Below are positions 36,413 through 44,622 of a DNA stretch of 50,406 nucleotides, piece after piece. The position numbers and the translations under genes were made by a program. The notes under the pieces were generated by a model that saw only the letters and a list, made by a program, of their open reading frames with translations, had not been told where the DNA came from and did not search any database. The DNA is from Acidobacteriaceae bacterium (GTDB lineage: Bacteria > Acidobacteriota > Terriglobia > Bryobacterales > Bryobacteraceae), in contig JAFAYI010000011.1 of assembly GCA_019240475.1 (NCBI GenBank), positions 1 to 50,406 on the forward strand, read 5' to 3'. Position 1 is the first letter of the stretch. Each line of letters begins with the position of its first letter.

Positions 36413-37110
36413 TGCGCAACCGCCTCGGGAACCACCTGCAGAGTCTCGTCTCGCCTCAACTGCACATCTTCGAGGCGCGCGGCCTTCGCCGTCAGCTCCA
36501 AAACCTTATATTTCTGCTTCAGTATCTGCCCTTCGGTAGCCACCAGCACGTTGTCGCCATCCATAAAGAAACCTCGGCTGGCCTCGCCCTTTGCGGTGGG
36601 CTCGACGTATCCGTAGAACTTCAGCGGAATGTTCAGCGGCGGCGGACCTTGCGGAACAATCGCAACCGGCGGCTGCTGGATGTTCTTGGGCACGATGGGC
36701 GGAGCGTTGATCGGATGGGAGGCGGCTGCGATCTGCGCGGGAGTAGGGCCTGCTTCAAACAGGCTGCGGCCCGCGGGCGTCTCATCCTCGCTCTGCAAAC
36801 GGGCCAGCAGGTCCAGCCGCAAGGTCGGGTCCACATTCCCGCGCGTCGCGTCGATGGGGCGAAGGCGCAATGTGGCGCGATCGCTGCCCACGGCCGAGGA
36901 CCCGCGCCGCACGCTCGCGATGTGAGACTTCGGCATAGCCACGGCCGGGGCCGGGCGAACCGCGGTCGCCGATGTGGCCGGCCCTTCGTCGTCGCCGCGC
37001 GAGTTATACCAGAAAAGGAAACCCGCGAGCAGAATGATTCCGCCCACCAGAATCTTCGGGTCCAGCTTCATGCGAATCCCGAAGACGGTCGTTTGAGTCG
37101 TCGATTTCAA
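36409..37110 (-). CDS. PilP/GspC-like inner-membrane protein of the pseudopilus system
   Basis: A 233-residue protein with one N-terminal membrane anchor (KILVGGIILLAGFLFWYN), a long disordered Pro-rich linker, and a small C-terminal beta domain (IPLKFYGYVEP...GFFMDGDNVLVATEGQILKQKYKVLELTAKAARLEDV). The FYGY..P...AFF..G....V..G..... pattern is that of PilP/GspC HR-like domains that dock to the secretin or platform. It overlaps the next gene by 4 bases and sits where pilP is found in pilMNOP operons. Assignment is by position and fold pattern, not by strong identity. Confidence 0.65.
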   Translation of the reverse strand: MKSTTQTTVFGIRMKLDPKILVGGIILLAGFLFWYNSRGDDEGPATSATAVRPAPAVAMPKSHIASVRRGSSAVGSDRATLRLRPIDATRGNVDPTLRLDLLARLQSEDETPAGRSLFEAGPTPAQIAAASHPINAPPIVPKNIQQPPVAIVPQGPPPLNIPLKFYGYVEPTAKGEASRGFFMDGDNVLVATEGQILKQKYKVLELTAKAARLEDVQLRRDETLQVVPEAVAQ

Positions 37111-37721
37111 GGCTGGCCTCCAGCGGCCGCGCTGGGCTCTTCGCGAATCACTGCCTGAAAACGAATGGAAGTGGTCAGCAGGCCCGGCTTCTGTTGGGGC
37201 GCCGCCTGCATCGCGTCCAGCATCAAGAGCATCGGCGATCGGTCCACCTCATGCAGGAAGCGCATCAGATTTTCATAAGTGCCTTCATAGTTGCCGGTCA
37301 CGTTCAGAAGCGAAAGATCGGCGGTGCCTTCGATTGGCTCCTCGGTGAAGATGCTGTCGCGTTCCTTCAACCCGGAAGCCTCCGACATTCGTTGGATCTC
37401 AGCGATCACATCTTCGTAGGCCAGCCGTTTAGGCAAAAAGAATCTAGACTCGAACTCGGACGACTGGTCGCTGCCAACCTGCACCTTGCCCGCGATGGTC
37501 CTCAAACGCGTGCTGCGAGCGCGCATCGCCACGATTTCATTCTTCACCTGGCGGCTGTCTTCCGCCAGACGCTCCCGCGAACCACCGGGCGGATCCAAAT
37601 ACAGAAACAAGGCCACCCCATTGGCTAGCGCCAGGGCCGCGCCTGCGACTTGAAACCAGAAACGAGCGCCGCGCCGCTGCGCGCCGCCTCCGCCCGCGAG
37701 CCAATCAAAGTTTTTGCGCAT
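37107..37721 (-). CDS. pilO: PilO-like pseudopilus assembly protein
   Basis: A 204-residue bitopic protein with an N-terminal helix (WFQVAGAALALANGVALFLYL), a coiled coil (ERLAEDSRQVKNEIVAMRARSTRLRTI) and a ferredoxin-like periplasmic domain (DLSLLNVTGNYEGTYENLMRFLHEVDRSPMLLMLDAMQA). PilO dimerises with PilN in the alignment complex joining the cytoplasmic ATPase to the outer membrane. It starts inside the end of pilN (17-bp overlap) and overlaps the PilP-like gene by 4 bp. Confidence 0.8.
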   Translation of the reverse strand: MRKNFDWLAGGGGAQRRGARFWFQVAGAALALANGVALFLYLDPPGGSRERLAEDSRQVKNEIVAMRARSTRLRTIAGKVQVGSDQSSEFESRFFLPKRLAYEDVIAEIQRMSEASGLKERDSIFTEEPIEGTADLSLLNVTGNYEGTYENLMRFLHEVDRSPMLLMLDAMQAAPQQKPGLLTTSIRFQAVIREEPSAAAGGQP

Positions 37722-38301
37722 AGCTCACGCTCACCCGGTATTTGTAAAGTGGATCGTTCTGGCTGGGCGGTTGCTGGTTCACGACCGCCGCCGCCCCGAA
37801 CAGATTCGATTGTTGCAATTGCTTCAAGAAAACGATGATCGCGGCGGGCTGATCGGTCCCAACCACCATGTCGAGCTGTATATGATTGGTCCCGCTTGCA
37901 TCCTCTGTCGGTATCTGGGGAAGACGAATCCCCAGAAGCCGGATGTTGTTCGGCATGACGGTTTCAAGATCCTTGAAGACGCGGGTCCAACTCACCGCGC
38001 GGCGCGCGATCAGCTCGTTCAGAAAAACGCTGGTGGAAAAAACGTCCGCATTCTCCGGCTTGGCCAAGACACTCGAATATCGCGCCTCCTCGCGCTGTTG
38101 CCTCTGCAAGTCCCGTGTCTCGGCTTCGATCACGCGGCGCAAATCGGCGGCGCCGGCTCGCGCATGAAGGATCATCACCGTTAGCGCGATGAGCGTGCAA
38201 GCCAGCACCGCCGCGACCAAGGCGTATGCGGCGTTCTGCGCGCGCTCCCGCCGGAAAGGCTGGGAGGCGAGATTCATGGATGCCGGCGATAGCGAAGTCA
38301 T
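37705..38301 (-). CDS. pilN: PilN-like pseudopilus assembly protein
   Basis: A 198-residue protein. The short cytoplasmic start MNLASQPFRRERAQN is typical of PilN/GspL N-tails that dock to PilM. One membrane helix (AYALVAAVLACTLIALTVMIL) is followed by a coiled coil (ADLRRVIEAETRDLQRQQ) and a periplasmic ferredoxin-like domain (FLNELIARRAVSWTRVFKDLETVMPNNIRLLGIRLPQ). An ATG at 38277 (MNLASQ) is an alternative start. It follows pilM with a 4-bp overlap. Confidence 0.82.
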   Translation of the reverse strand: MTSLSPASMNLASQPFRRERAQNAAYALVAAVLACTLIALTVMILHARAGAADLRRVIEAETRDLQRQQREEARYSSVLAKPENADVFSTSVFLNELIARRAVSWTRVFKDLETVMPNNIRLLGIRLPQIPTEDASGTNHIQLDMVVGTDQPAAIIVFLKQLQQSNLFGAAAVVNQQPPSQNDPLYKYRVSVSYAQKL

Positions 38302-39209
38302 GCTGCGTATTGCTCCAACAAACCTAGCAGTCCGGCGTTCTCCTGGGAAGCGGTTCCGAACTTCGATCGCACCGCCGCATAGGCGATCCCGAATTCACGT
38401 TGGGCGAGCTTACCCAAAGCATCGGTCTCCGGTCCGAAACCGCACAGCAACAGGCGTCCCACGGTGTGCCCTATCTGGTCTTCGGCATAAGCCAGCGTTT
38501 GTTGCAATAGCGCCAGAATGCTGCGATCTTCCGGCTCCGTCTCTTGCCCTTCGACTCCCGCCATATCGAGGCAGCGCACCAGCCGCACGCGCCCCTGCTC
38601 GAGCAATACCACGGAAAATGTGGAACCTGCCGCCTTGGCGAGCAGCGTCAGGCCCGGCGCCGAGCCGCCGCACAGCGGCAGTGTGGCGATGCAGGAAGGC
38701 GTCACCAGCCCCACTCGATAACCGGCGTCGGTGAAAATGCGCTCGTATTCTGCGAGAATCGGATGCGCGATCGCGACGGCCAGAACCTCCACTCGCTTGG
38801 CCTCTTGCAATTGAATCGAGTATGCAAGCTGAGCTTCATCAATGTGAAACGGCACGCTCTTGCGCAGCCGGAAACGGATGAGCGGAATGCGCTCGGATTC
38901 TCCAGCGGGGAACTCCTCGAAATCGAGAATGGCCATCCGGACCGCGTAATCCGGAATGACGAGCGCGGCCGCGGCGCGCTTCGGAGCGGAAGTTCCCGTG
39001 ACACGCTGCAGGGCTTCCCGAAACAGGTGAGGCTTCAGAAGATTGGGCGCGCTCGGGGAAGGAGCAAGCCCCCGCTCGCCCAAAACTTCCTGGCGATTCT
39101 GCATGGGCGCCCGCGGCGAGACGCCGGCGAGGCATGTCTCGGTGATCTCGAAAAGATGGTCCGGGGGCGGCTCGGAGATCCAGCGCTGAAATTGGTCGAT
39201 TAACGGCAG
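38298..39209 (-). CDS. pilM: PilM-like actin-fold pseudopilus protein (non-ATG start)
   Basis: A protein of about 303 residues with the PilM/GspL actin-like fold: ALVIPDYAVRMAILDFEEFPAGESERIPLIRFRLRKSVPFHIDEA in the middle, VVLLEQGRVRLVRCLDMAG and LLLCGFGPETDALG near the end. The recognisable N-terminus (PLIDQFQRW, EPPPDHLFEI) lies upstream of the first ATG at 39104. The frame is open back to the gspE stop at 39219-39221 and contains no ATG, GTG or TTG there; CTG at 39209-39207 is the best candidate start. The cytoplasmic protein would couple GspE to PilN. Confidence 0.75.
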   Translation of the reverse strand: MPLIDQFQRWISEPPPDHLFEITETCLAGVSPRAPMQNRQEVLGERGLAPSPSAPNLLKPHLFREALQRVTGTSAPKRAAAALVIPDYAVRMAILDFEEFPAGESERIPLIRFRLRKSVPFHIDEAQLAYSIQLQEAKRVEVLAVAIAHPILAEYERIFTDAGYRVGLVTPSCIATLPLCGGSAPGLTLLAKAAGSTFSVVLLEQGRVRLVRCLDMAGVEGQETEPEDRSILALLQQTLAYAEDQIGHTVGRLLLCGFGPETDALGKLAQREFGIAYAAVRSKFGTASQENAGLLGLLEQYAA

Positions 39210-39218
39210 AAGCGGCGC

Positions 39219-40841
39219 CTACCCTTCAATGAACGTTACCTTATTGGCCTCGCGCAGCGTTGTGATTCCCTCCCGCACCCGCTCAAGCGCGGACTGGCGC
39301 AGGAACGTCATGCCATCCTGCCGCGCGGCGCGCTTGATCTCCGAGGTAGGCTTGCGCTCCAGAATCATTTCCCGGATCTCTTCGGTCAAATCCAATAACT
39401 CGTGGATCGCGGTCCGGCCCCGGAAGCCGGTTCCGCTGCACTCCATGCAGCCGCGCCCTTCATGGAAGGGAAAGGAGCGCCACTCGGCTACATTCAAGCC
39501 GCTCTCGGCCAAATACTCGTCTTCGTAGGTCACGCGCTCCCGGCAGTGCGGGCAGATAATGCGTACCAGGCGCTGCGCCAGAATGCAGTTGAGCGAAGAG
39601 ACGAAGTTATACGGCTCCACGCCCATGTTGAGAAAGCGCCCGAGCACATCCAGTACATTGTTCGCGTGGACGGTGGTAAACACCAGGTGGCCGGTTAAGG
39701 CCGCGTTGATGGCGATCTGCGCCGTCTCCTGGTCGCGAATCTCTCCGACGAGAATCTTGTCGGGATCGTGGCGCAAAATGGAGCGCAATCCGCGCGCGAA
39801 CGTGAGGCCTTTTTTCTCATTCACCGGAATCTGCGTGATCCCTTTGATCTGGTATTCGACCGGATCTTCGATCGTGATGATCTTGTCTTCGTCGTTCTTG
39901 ATTTCGCTGAGCGCGGCGTAAAGCGTGGTGGTCTTGCCCGAGCCGGTCGGCCCGGTGACCAGCACCATGCCGTAAGGCTCTTTGATGTAGCGCCGAAACT
40001 TGGTGAGGTCCTGCTCGAAAAACCCGACGACATCGAGCGTCAGCCGCGAAAACTTTTCGCTCATCGATTCTTTGTCGAGGACGCGGAGCACGGCGTCTTC
40101 GCCATGAATGGTCGGCATGATCGAGACGCGGAAATCGATGAGACGTCCTTTGTAGCGCACGCGGAAACGGCCGTCCTGCGGAACGCGGCGCTCGGCGATA
40201 TCCAGTTCGCTCATCACTTTGATGCGCGAGATGACGGCCGAATACCATTCCTTGGCGATGGGGCTCATGGCGTACTGGAGCACCCCGTCGATGCGATACT
40301 TGATGGCCAGCTCCTGGTCGCGCGTTTCGATGTGGATGTCGCTCGCGCGCCTCTCGAGGGCGTTAAAGATCGTGGTGTCCACCAGTTTGATCACCGGCGC
40401 GATATCGCTGATATCGGAGGTCAGCCGATCAATCGAAAGATTTTCGTCAGCGCTTTCTTCGTCGCCGACCACATCCAGGGTGAAGCCTTCAGTGACTTCC
40501 TCCAGCACGCGCTGCGACTGCTCGGTCTTCTTGAGGAGGTCCGTGATCTGCGAGTAAGTGGCGACCTTGACCTTCAGCTTCTTCGAGAGCAGCACCGCAA
40601 GCTCGTCGATCAGGACGATCTGCCGCGGGTCCGACAGCGCGATCTCAAGCGTGCCGTTTTGCGCCTGTAGCGGCACAAAATGGTAGCGGAACATGAGATC
40701 CACCGGGACGGTGCGGAAAAGTTCGTGGTCGATTTTAGCGGTCTTTAAGTCTACGAAATCGCAGCAGTAGCGCCGCGCCACCATTTGGGCGTGCGCCGTC
40801 TCTTCCGCCGGATCTTTTAATTTGATAGTCTCCGTTGCCAT
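39219..40841 (-). CDS. GspE/PilB-type assembly ATPase
   Basis: A 540-residue type II secretion/type IV pilus ATPase. The N-terminal MshEN-like domain has a VDLKTAKIDHELFRTVPVD block. Walker A is GPTGSGKTTTLYAALSEI, the Asp box LVGEIRDQETAQIAINAALTGH, and the His box HANN. The zinc motif CPHC...CMEC is near residues 440-485. These features are of the assembly (PilB/GspE) branch, not the retraction ATPase PilT. It lies 13 bases after gspF in the minus-strand operon, with pilM directly behind its stop. Confidence 0.9.
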   Translation of the reverse strand: MATETIKLKDPAEETAHAQMVARRYCCDFVDLKTAKIDHELFRTVPVDLMFRYHFVPLQAQNGTLEIALSDPRQIVLIDELAVLLSKKLKVKVATYSQITDLLKKTEQSQRVLEEVTEGFTLDVVGDEESADENLSIDRLTSDISDIAPVIKLVDTTIFNALERRASDIHIETRDQELAIKYRIDGVLQYAMSPIAKEWYSAVISRIKVMSELDIAERRVPQDGRFRVRYKGRLIDFRVSIMPTIHGEDAVLRVLDKESMSEKFSRLTLDVVGFFEQDLTKFRRYIKEPYGMVLVTGPTGSGKTTTLYAALSEIKNDEDKIITIEDPVEYQIKGITQIPVNEKKGLTFARGLRSILRHDPDKILVGEIRDQETAQIAINAALTGHLVFTTVHANNVLDVLGRFLNMGVEPYNFVSSLNCILAQRLVRIICPHCRERVTYEDEYLAESGLNVAEWRSFPFHEGRGCMECSGTGFRGRTAIHELLDLTEEIREMILERKPTSEIKRAARQDGMTFLRQSALERVREGITTLREANKVTFIEG

Positions 40842-40853
40842 GAGTTTGACCCT

Positions 40854-42059
40854 TTACCTCACTGTGTCGGCGAGCGAGAAGATCGGCAGGTACAGCGAGA
40901 CCAGCACGAACGCCACGAAGATGCCCATGAAAATCATGATGGCGGGCTCGATGAGCGAGAGCAGCGCTGTCATCCGCGTCGACACGTCCTCTTCGTAAAA
41001 CTCCGCGACGCTTGCCAGCATCTGTGGCAGCGCGCCGGTCGATTCGCCTACTTCCATCATGTCAATCGCCAAATCGGGGAAGATGCCGGTTGTGGTAAGA
41101 GACGCCGAAAGCGACTTGCCTTCTTTGACCAGCGCGGCCGCTTTATCGAGCGCTTTCTTCATCAGCACGGTTCCGAGAGACCGGCCGGCGGTTTCGAGCG
41201 CCTGAACCAGCGGTATGCCTCCTACCAGAAGAGTTCCAAGAACACGGGCCAATTGCGCCACCTGATACTTGGTCCAAATCTCGCCGACCAGGGGCATGCG
41301 CGCTTTCCAAGTATCCAGGCGCTCCTGGGAGCTATCGCGGCGCCCCCAAAAGTAGGCCCCTATCGCCCCGCATATGACTAGGCCGGCCCCGACCAAAACA
41401 TAACTGCGAGCCGTTGTGCCGACCGCGATGAGAATGCGCGTGGCGGCGGGCAGCTTGGCGTCCATGCTCGTGTAGAGAGCCGCGAAATTCGGCACGACGT
41501 AGGTCACCAGAAAGACGATGAGCCCGATCACCAGGCAAACAAGAACCGCCGGATAAAGCAGCGAAACCAGCAGCTTCTTCTTGAGCGTGAGCGTGAGCCG
41601 CTGATAGGTGATGTAGCGTTCGAGGACCTCTACCAGGGCGCCGCTTTTTTCCCCGGCCAGAACGGAGGTGACATAGATAGGCGGGAAGACCTGCTGGCGC
41701 GCGAACGCGTCGGAAAGCACGGTTCCGGTCCTCACCTCGTCGCGCACGGCGCGGATGTGCCGTCCCAGTTTTTCGTCGGTCAGCCGATCGGCGAGCAGGT
41801 CCAGGCTCTGCAGAATGGGAAGACCCGCGCGGACCAGCGTGACGAACTGCTGGTTGAAGATCAGGAATTTTTCTAGATTGATCTTCTGGCGCCGGCCAGC
41901 TCCGCCCAGGCGCGCGCTGAGATCCTTGGCGCGAACGGAATAGACGAGGTAGCCTTGGTTCGAGAGCCGCTCGCGGGCATCGCGCTCGGTCGGCGCCTCC
42001 GCCACCAGTTCGTGCATCTGGCCTCGGGGATCCGCGTATCGAAGAAGGAATTCAGCCAC
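40854..42059 (-). CDS. GspF/PilC-type inner-membrane platform protein
   Basis: A 401-residue T2SSF family protein with two homologous halves: VRAGLPILQSLDLLADRLTDEKLGRHI and VGGIPLVQALETAGRSLGTVLMKKALDKA. Membrane helices are at VSLLYPAVLVCLVIGLIVFLVTYVVP and the C-terminal IEPAIMIFMGIFVAFVLVSLYLPIF. It forms the rotating platform that GspE acts on during pilin assembly. The GTG start overlaps the lolA stop by one base (TAGTG). Confidence 0.9.
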   Translation of the reverse strand: MAEFLLRYADPRGQMHELVAEAPTERDARERLSNQGYLVYSVRAKDLSARLGGAGRRQKINLEKFLIFNQQFVTLVRAGLPILQSLDLLADRLTDEKLGRHIRAVRDEVRTGTVLSDAFARQQVFPPIYVTSVLAGEKSGALVEVLERYITYQRLTLTLKKKLLVSLLYPAVLVCLVIGLIVFLVTYVVPNFAALYTSMDAKLPAATRILIAVGTTARSYVLVGAGLVICGAIGAYFWGRRDSSQERLDTWKARMPLVGEIWTKYQVAQLARVLGTLLVGGIPLVQALETAGRSLGTVLMKKALDKAAALVKEGKSLSASLTTTGIFPDLAIDMMEVGESTGALPQMLASVAEFYEEDVSTRMTALLSLIEPAIMIFMGIFVAFVLVSLYLPIFSLADTVR

Positions 42060-42784
42060 TATTGCGCATCCTGCTGGGCTTTGAATTCGACGGCATCCAC
42101 GACTTCGGCGCCGGGCGGAATTTGAAAGTGAAACATGGCCTCGTTCACGCGCGGGTTCAATTGCTCGTCGCTGAAGGAATAATCGATTTCGGATTGGTCG
42201 CGTCCCATCACCTTCAACTCGCGCACCGAGCCGTCGGGCGCGATCAGCATCCGCACCTTCTCATACGGGACGCGCCCGTTGACCGGTAAGGCATCTAGCC
42301 AGGCGCCGCCCTCGCCGGCATGCACCTGGAATCCGCCAAATTCCTTTTTCATGTCCAAGTGGCCCAATAAGAATGCCAGCGGCGCCCGCATATCTTCAGT
42401 GTCCTTCAGCGGCACTTTTTCTACCCTGTTGTCCTTTGCGGTGTATAGGAATACATTCTTCCCATCGGAGATAAAGAGTTTTCCGGCGGGATGCGTGTAA
42501 TCCCAGCGCATCTTGCCCTGTTTCCGGAGCGTGAGCGTGCCGGCCTCTTGCGGCCTGCGATGGCCCTGGATTTCATAGTTCTCAACGAATCGAACCGAAA
42601 GAGTACGCGTGGAATTGTAGCGATCCTGCATCTGTTTAATCAGGTGGTCGACCTGTCCCGAGGCGGCATCGGCGAAAGCGGCGGAGACACCTAGAACCAG
42701 AAGCAGCGCAACCCGGAACACATTGGAAAGACGTATCGCTATATAGGTTCGTTTAGTCAAGGTGAGAGGCGTTCCCGTATCCAC
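42059..42784 (-). CDS. lolA: Outer-membrane lipoprotein carrier protein LolA
   Basis: A 241-residue periplasmic chaperone that ferries lipoproteins to the outer membrane. The signal peptide is around VFRVALLLVLGVSAAFADA. The mature part has LSVRFVENYEIQGHRRPQEAGTLTLRKQGKMRWDYTHPAGKLFISDGKNVFLY, the half-barrel pattern of LolA. The start is uncertain: GTG 42784 overlaps pdxH by 28 bases, while TTG 42760 would give a 4-bp TTGA overlap and a more usual signal peptide. It is the first envelope gene of the operon and may serve the pseudopilus lipoproteins. Confidence 0.85.
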   Translation of the reverse strand: MDTGTPLTLTKRTYIAIRLSNVFRVALLLVLGVSAAFADAASGQVDHLIKQMQDRYNSTRTLSVRFVENYEIQGHRRPQEAGTLTLRKQGKMRWDYTHPAGKLFISDGKNVFLYTAKDNRVEKVPLKDTEDMRAPLAFLLGHLDMKKEFGGFQVHAGEGGAWLDALPVNGRVPYEKVRMLIAPDGSVRELKVMGRDQSEIDYSFSDEQLNPRVNEAMFHFQIPPGAEVVDAVEFKAQQDAQ

Positions 42785-43461
42785 GCGGTTTCGCTTTTTC
42801 TTCGATAGCGGAGGCGATCATGCATCCGATTCGGGCGGCCTTCCCAGAACTCGATGCTGTCCGGAACGACGCAATACCCGCCCCAAAACTCGGGGACGGG
42901 AACATCGTCGGTTTTGGCGTACTGTTCCTGCAACTGACGCAATCGGGCATCGAGGGGCTCGCGATCGGGAACAATCTGGCTCTGATGCGAGGCCCAGGCG
43001 CCCAGGCGGCTGCCTTTCGGCCGGCTGCGAAAGTACTTCTCCGTTTCTTCGCGAGGCGTCCGTTGCACGCGCCCCTCCACCCGCACCTGTCGCGCGAGTT
43101 CCGGCCAGTGGAACGTAAGCGCGGCGAATGGGTTTGTTTCGAGATCTTCGGCCTTGCGGCTGGTGTAGTTAGTGTAGAAAACAAAACCAGTTTCGCTGAC
43201 TTCTTTGAGCAGCACGACCCGGGCCGACGGACGCGCTTGGGCGCTCGCGGTCGCCAGGGTCATAGCATTGGGCTCGCTGCATTTAGTGGCTTGAACCTCC
43301 CGGAACCAGCGTTCGAACTGCACAATTGGGTTCGAATCGCAATTGGACTCGCTCAACGGGGGCCGGCCATACTCCTCGCGCATGTCCGCCAACGAGAGCC
43401 GATGGGTTCGTTCGGCAAAATCGGCGTGCTGCTGGTCATTTCGTTTGGCAAAATCGGCCAT
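42757..43461 (-). CDS. pdxH: Pyridoxamine 5'-phosphate oxidase
   Basis: A 234-residue FMN enzyme making pyridoxal 5'-phosphate. Family signatures: MREEYGRPPL start block, NAMTLATASAQARPSARVVLLKEV, GFVFYTNYTSRKAEDL, FHWPELARQVRVEGRV, and the C-terminal PEFWGGYCVVPDSIEFWEGRPNRMHDRLRY with the PLP-site Arg. The ATG at 43461 gives about 15-20 residues more than usual; ATG 43383 (MREEYG) is the classical start. The extra stretch holds an internal 11-codon repeat (ADFAKR/ADFAER). It is divergent from secG and leads the lolA-pseudopilus run. Confidence 0.9.
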   Translation of the reverse strand: MADFAKRNDQQHADFAERTHRLSLADMREEYGRPPLSESNCDSNPIVQFERWFREVQATKCSEPNAMTLATASAQARPSARVVLLKEVSETGFVFYTNYTSRKAEDLETNPFAALTFHWPELARQVRVEGRVQRTPREETEKYFRSRPKGSRLGAWASHQSQIVPDREPLDARLRQLQEQYAKTDDVPVPEFWGGYCVVPDSIEFWEGRPNRMHDRLRYRRKSETAWIRERLSP

Positions 43462-43484
43462 CGATCCAGTTTGGCATCTCGCGT

Positions 43485-43493
43485 TGCTATACT
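43485..43493 (+). promoter_or_regulatory. Extended -10 promoter element ahead of secG
   Basis: TGC-TATACT (43485-43493) is an extended -10 box lying 12 bases before the secG ATG, with no clear -35 partner. Transcription would start about 6 bases before the start codon, giving an almost leaderless mRNA, in line with the lack of a Shine-Dalgarno sequence. Confidence 0.4.
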
Positions 43494-43505
43494 CGAAACT
43501 GACCC

Positions 43506-43850
43506 ATGTTCCACGTTGTACTGACGATTCTGCACGTCGCCATCTGCCTGTTTTTGATTGTTGTCGTTTTGCTTCAGAGTGCAAAGGCGGCGGATCTTGC
43601 GGGAGCGTTTGGCGGCATGGGTTCGCAGACGGTTTTCGGTCCGCGCGGCACGACGACCTTTCTGTCGAAGGCAACGACTGTCGCTGCGTCTTTATTTATG
43701 GTGACGTCGCTTGCGTTGGCGATTTCGTCTCATACGGCCGCTGCCGGCGCCGGCAGCGTTCTGCGGAATCGCCGTGCGCCGGCCCCGGTCATTCAGAAAA
43801 GCAATCCGGCGCAAAAATCTGCTCCGGCCGGCAGCGCAACGAAAAAGTAG
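43506..43850 (+). CDS. secG: Preprotein translocase subunit SecG
   Basis: A 114-residue inner-membrane protein with two helices ([21 protein letters not shown] and [19 protein letters not shown]) joined by the loop [32 protein letters not shown]. This loop is the hallmark of SecG, the accessory subunit of SecYEG that helps SecA-driven protein export. The C-terminal Ala/Pro/Lys-rich tail is longer than in E. coli. tRNA-Leu starts 13 bases after its stop on the same strand. Confidence 0.93.
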   Translation: MFHVVLTILHVAICLFLIVVVLLQSAKAADLAGAFGGMGSQTVFGPRGTTTFLSKATTVAASLFMVTSLALAISSHTAAAGAGSVLRNRRAPAPVIQKSNPAQKSAPAGSATKK

Positions 43851-43862
43851 TTCGGCTCAATC

Positions 43863-43947
43863 GCGGAGATGGCGGAATTGGCAGACGCACTAGCTTGAGG
43901 TGCTAGCGGGTAACACCGTGGGGGTTCAAGTCCCCCTCTCCGCACCA
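43863..43947 (+). tRNA. tRNA-Leu (GAG anticodon)
   Basis: An 85-base class II tRNA including the encoded CCA. Acceptor stem GCGGAGA pairs with TCTCCGC; the anticodon stem CTAGC/GCTAG encloses TTGAGGT with anticodon GAG at 43897-43899. A long variable arm (CGGGTAACACCGTG) and T arm GGGGGTTCAAGTCCCCC follow. It reads CUC and CUU leucine codons. It marks the boundary between the housekeeping region and the compositionally different stretch downstream. Confidence 0.96.
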
Positions 43948-44160
43948 CTTGAGATTCAATAACTTAGGCTGTCCGGTGGACAATTCAAAGGCCGTTCGGT
44001 TTGCATACTGTAGCGGTTTTGTAGTGGTTCGAATAGCGCGAACCGTCGGGGCGCCGATTCTTCTGGCCTTGATCACTTCGCCGTTTATCGTAGGCGCGTG
44101 GCGATCCGATGCCTCTCTCGTTCGCTGTAAACGGCGACTTGTGCACATGCCGCCGACAGC

Positions 44161-44283
44161 ATGCGCTGGGGAATTCCCCTTGTGCTCCTGGCTTGCGCAT
44201 TCTTCATGTTGTTCGACGATAGACCGTGGAAACACTTCCGGAGAGTTGTGGGTTTTCTCTTCAATCGAGAGCCGGGCCAGTAG
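44161..44283 (+). CDS. Possible 40-residue membrane peptide
   Basis: ATG 44161 to TAG 44281 encodes a Leu/Phe-rich helix (WGIPLVLLACAFFMLF) followed by a basic tail (DDRPWKHFRRVVGFLFNREPG). It could be a small inner-membrane peptide or the tail of a lost gene. No ribosome-binding site is evident. The rest of the 43948-44160 stretch shows nothing recognisable. It ends immediately before the stop of the opposite-strand toxin remnant. Confidence 0.3.
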   Translation: MRWGIPLVLLACAFFMLFDDRPWKHFRRVVGFLFNREPGQ

Positions 44284-44622
44284 CTAGCACTCGAAAACGC
44301 AAACGGCGGCGGATCCCGAATCGTTCAAGTAATTGAACGCCTCGTCGCGCGTTACGTATTTCGCCATTGCTTGATTAGACCACTGAGCGCCGCTCCTTAA
44401 CGGCTTGAGCGGTTCCCAGCTCTTTTCCAAGAGCGCTTGGGCAAGTACCTCTATCGCAGGCCAGTTTTCCGTTACGAGTTCCTCCGACCGCTGCTCGAGC
44501 GCATCGAGCAGGCGACCGTTTGTAACGCCCTTCAGTCCTAACTGGCGCACGCTTTGAACGTGTCCCGAAAGATGAGCCGCGATTTGCTCAGGAACGCCCT
44601 CGTCCAAAGCAATGGTGTTCAA
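44284..44622 (-). pseudogene. DUF5615 (PIN-like toxin) remnant
   Basis: A 112-residue reading beginning with TTG. The first 45 residues follow DUF5615, the PIN-like ribonuclease partner of DUF433 antitoxins: NTIALDEGVPEQIAAHLSGHVQSVRQLGLKGVTNGRLLDALEQRS, with the first catalytic Asp in LDEG. The next block, normally with the second Asp (VTADxN type, plus the LPYQQNL-like region), is missing, and the sequence jumps to ENWPAIEVLAQALLEKS. The rest is unrelated. The start overlaps the antitoxin stop by 4 bases (TTGA). The toxin is probably inactive. Confidence 0.6.

Noticed and set aside
43903..44235. Minus-strand reading across the tRNA, ending WCGEGDLNPHGVTR
   Set aside because: This peptide is the well-known mistranslation of the tRNA-Leu antisense, not a protein.
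43949..44287. 112-residue plus-strand reading after tRNA-Leu
   Set aside because: No family pattern, no ribosome site and mixed composition; the shorter 44161 reading is more protein-like.
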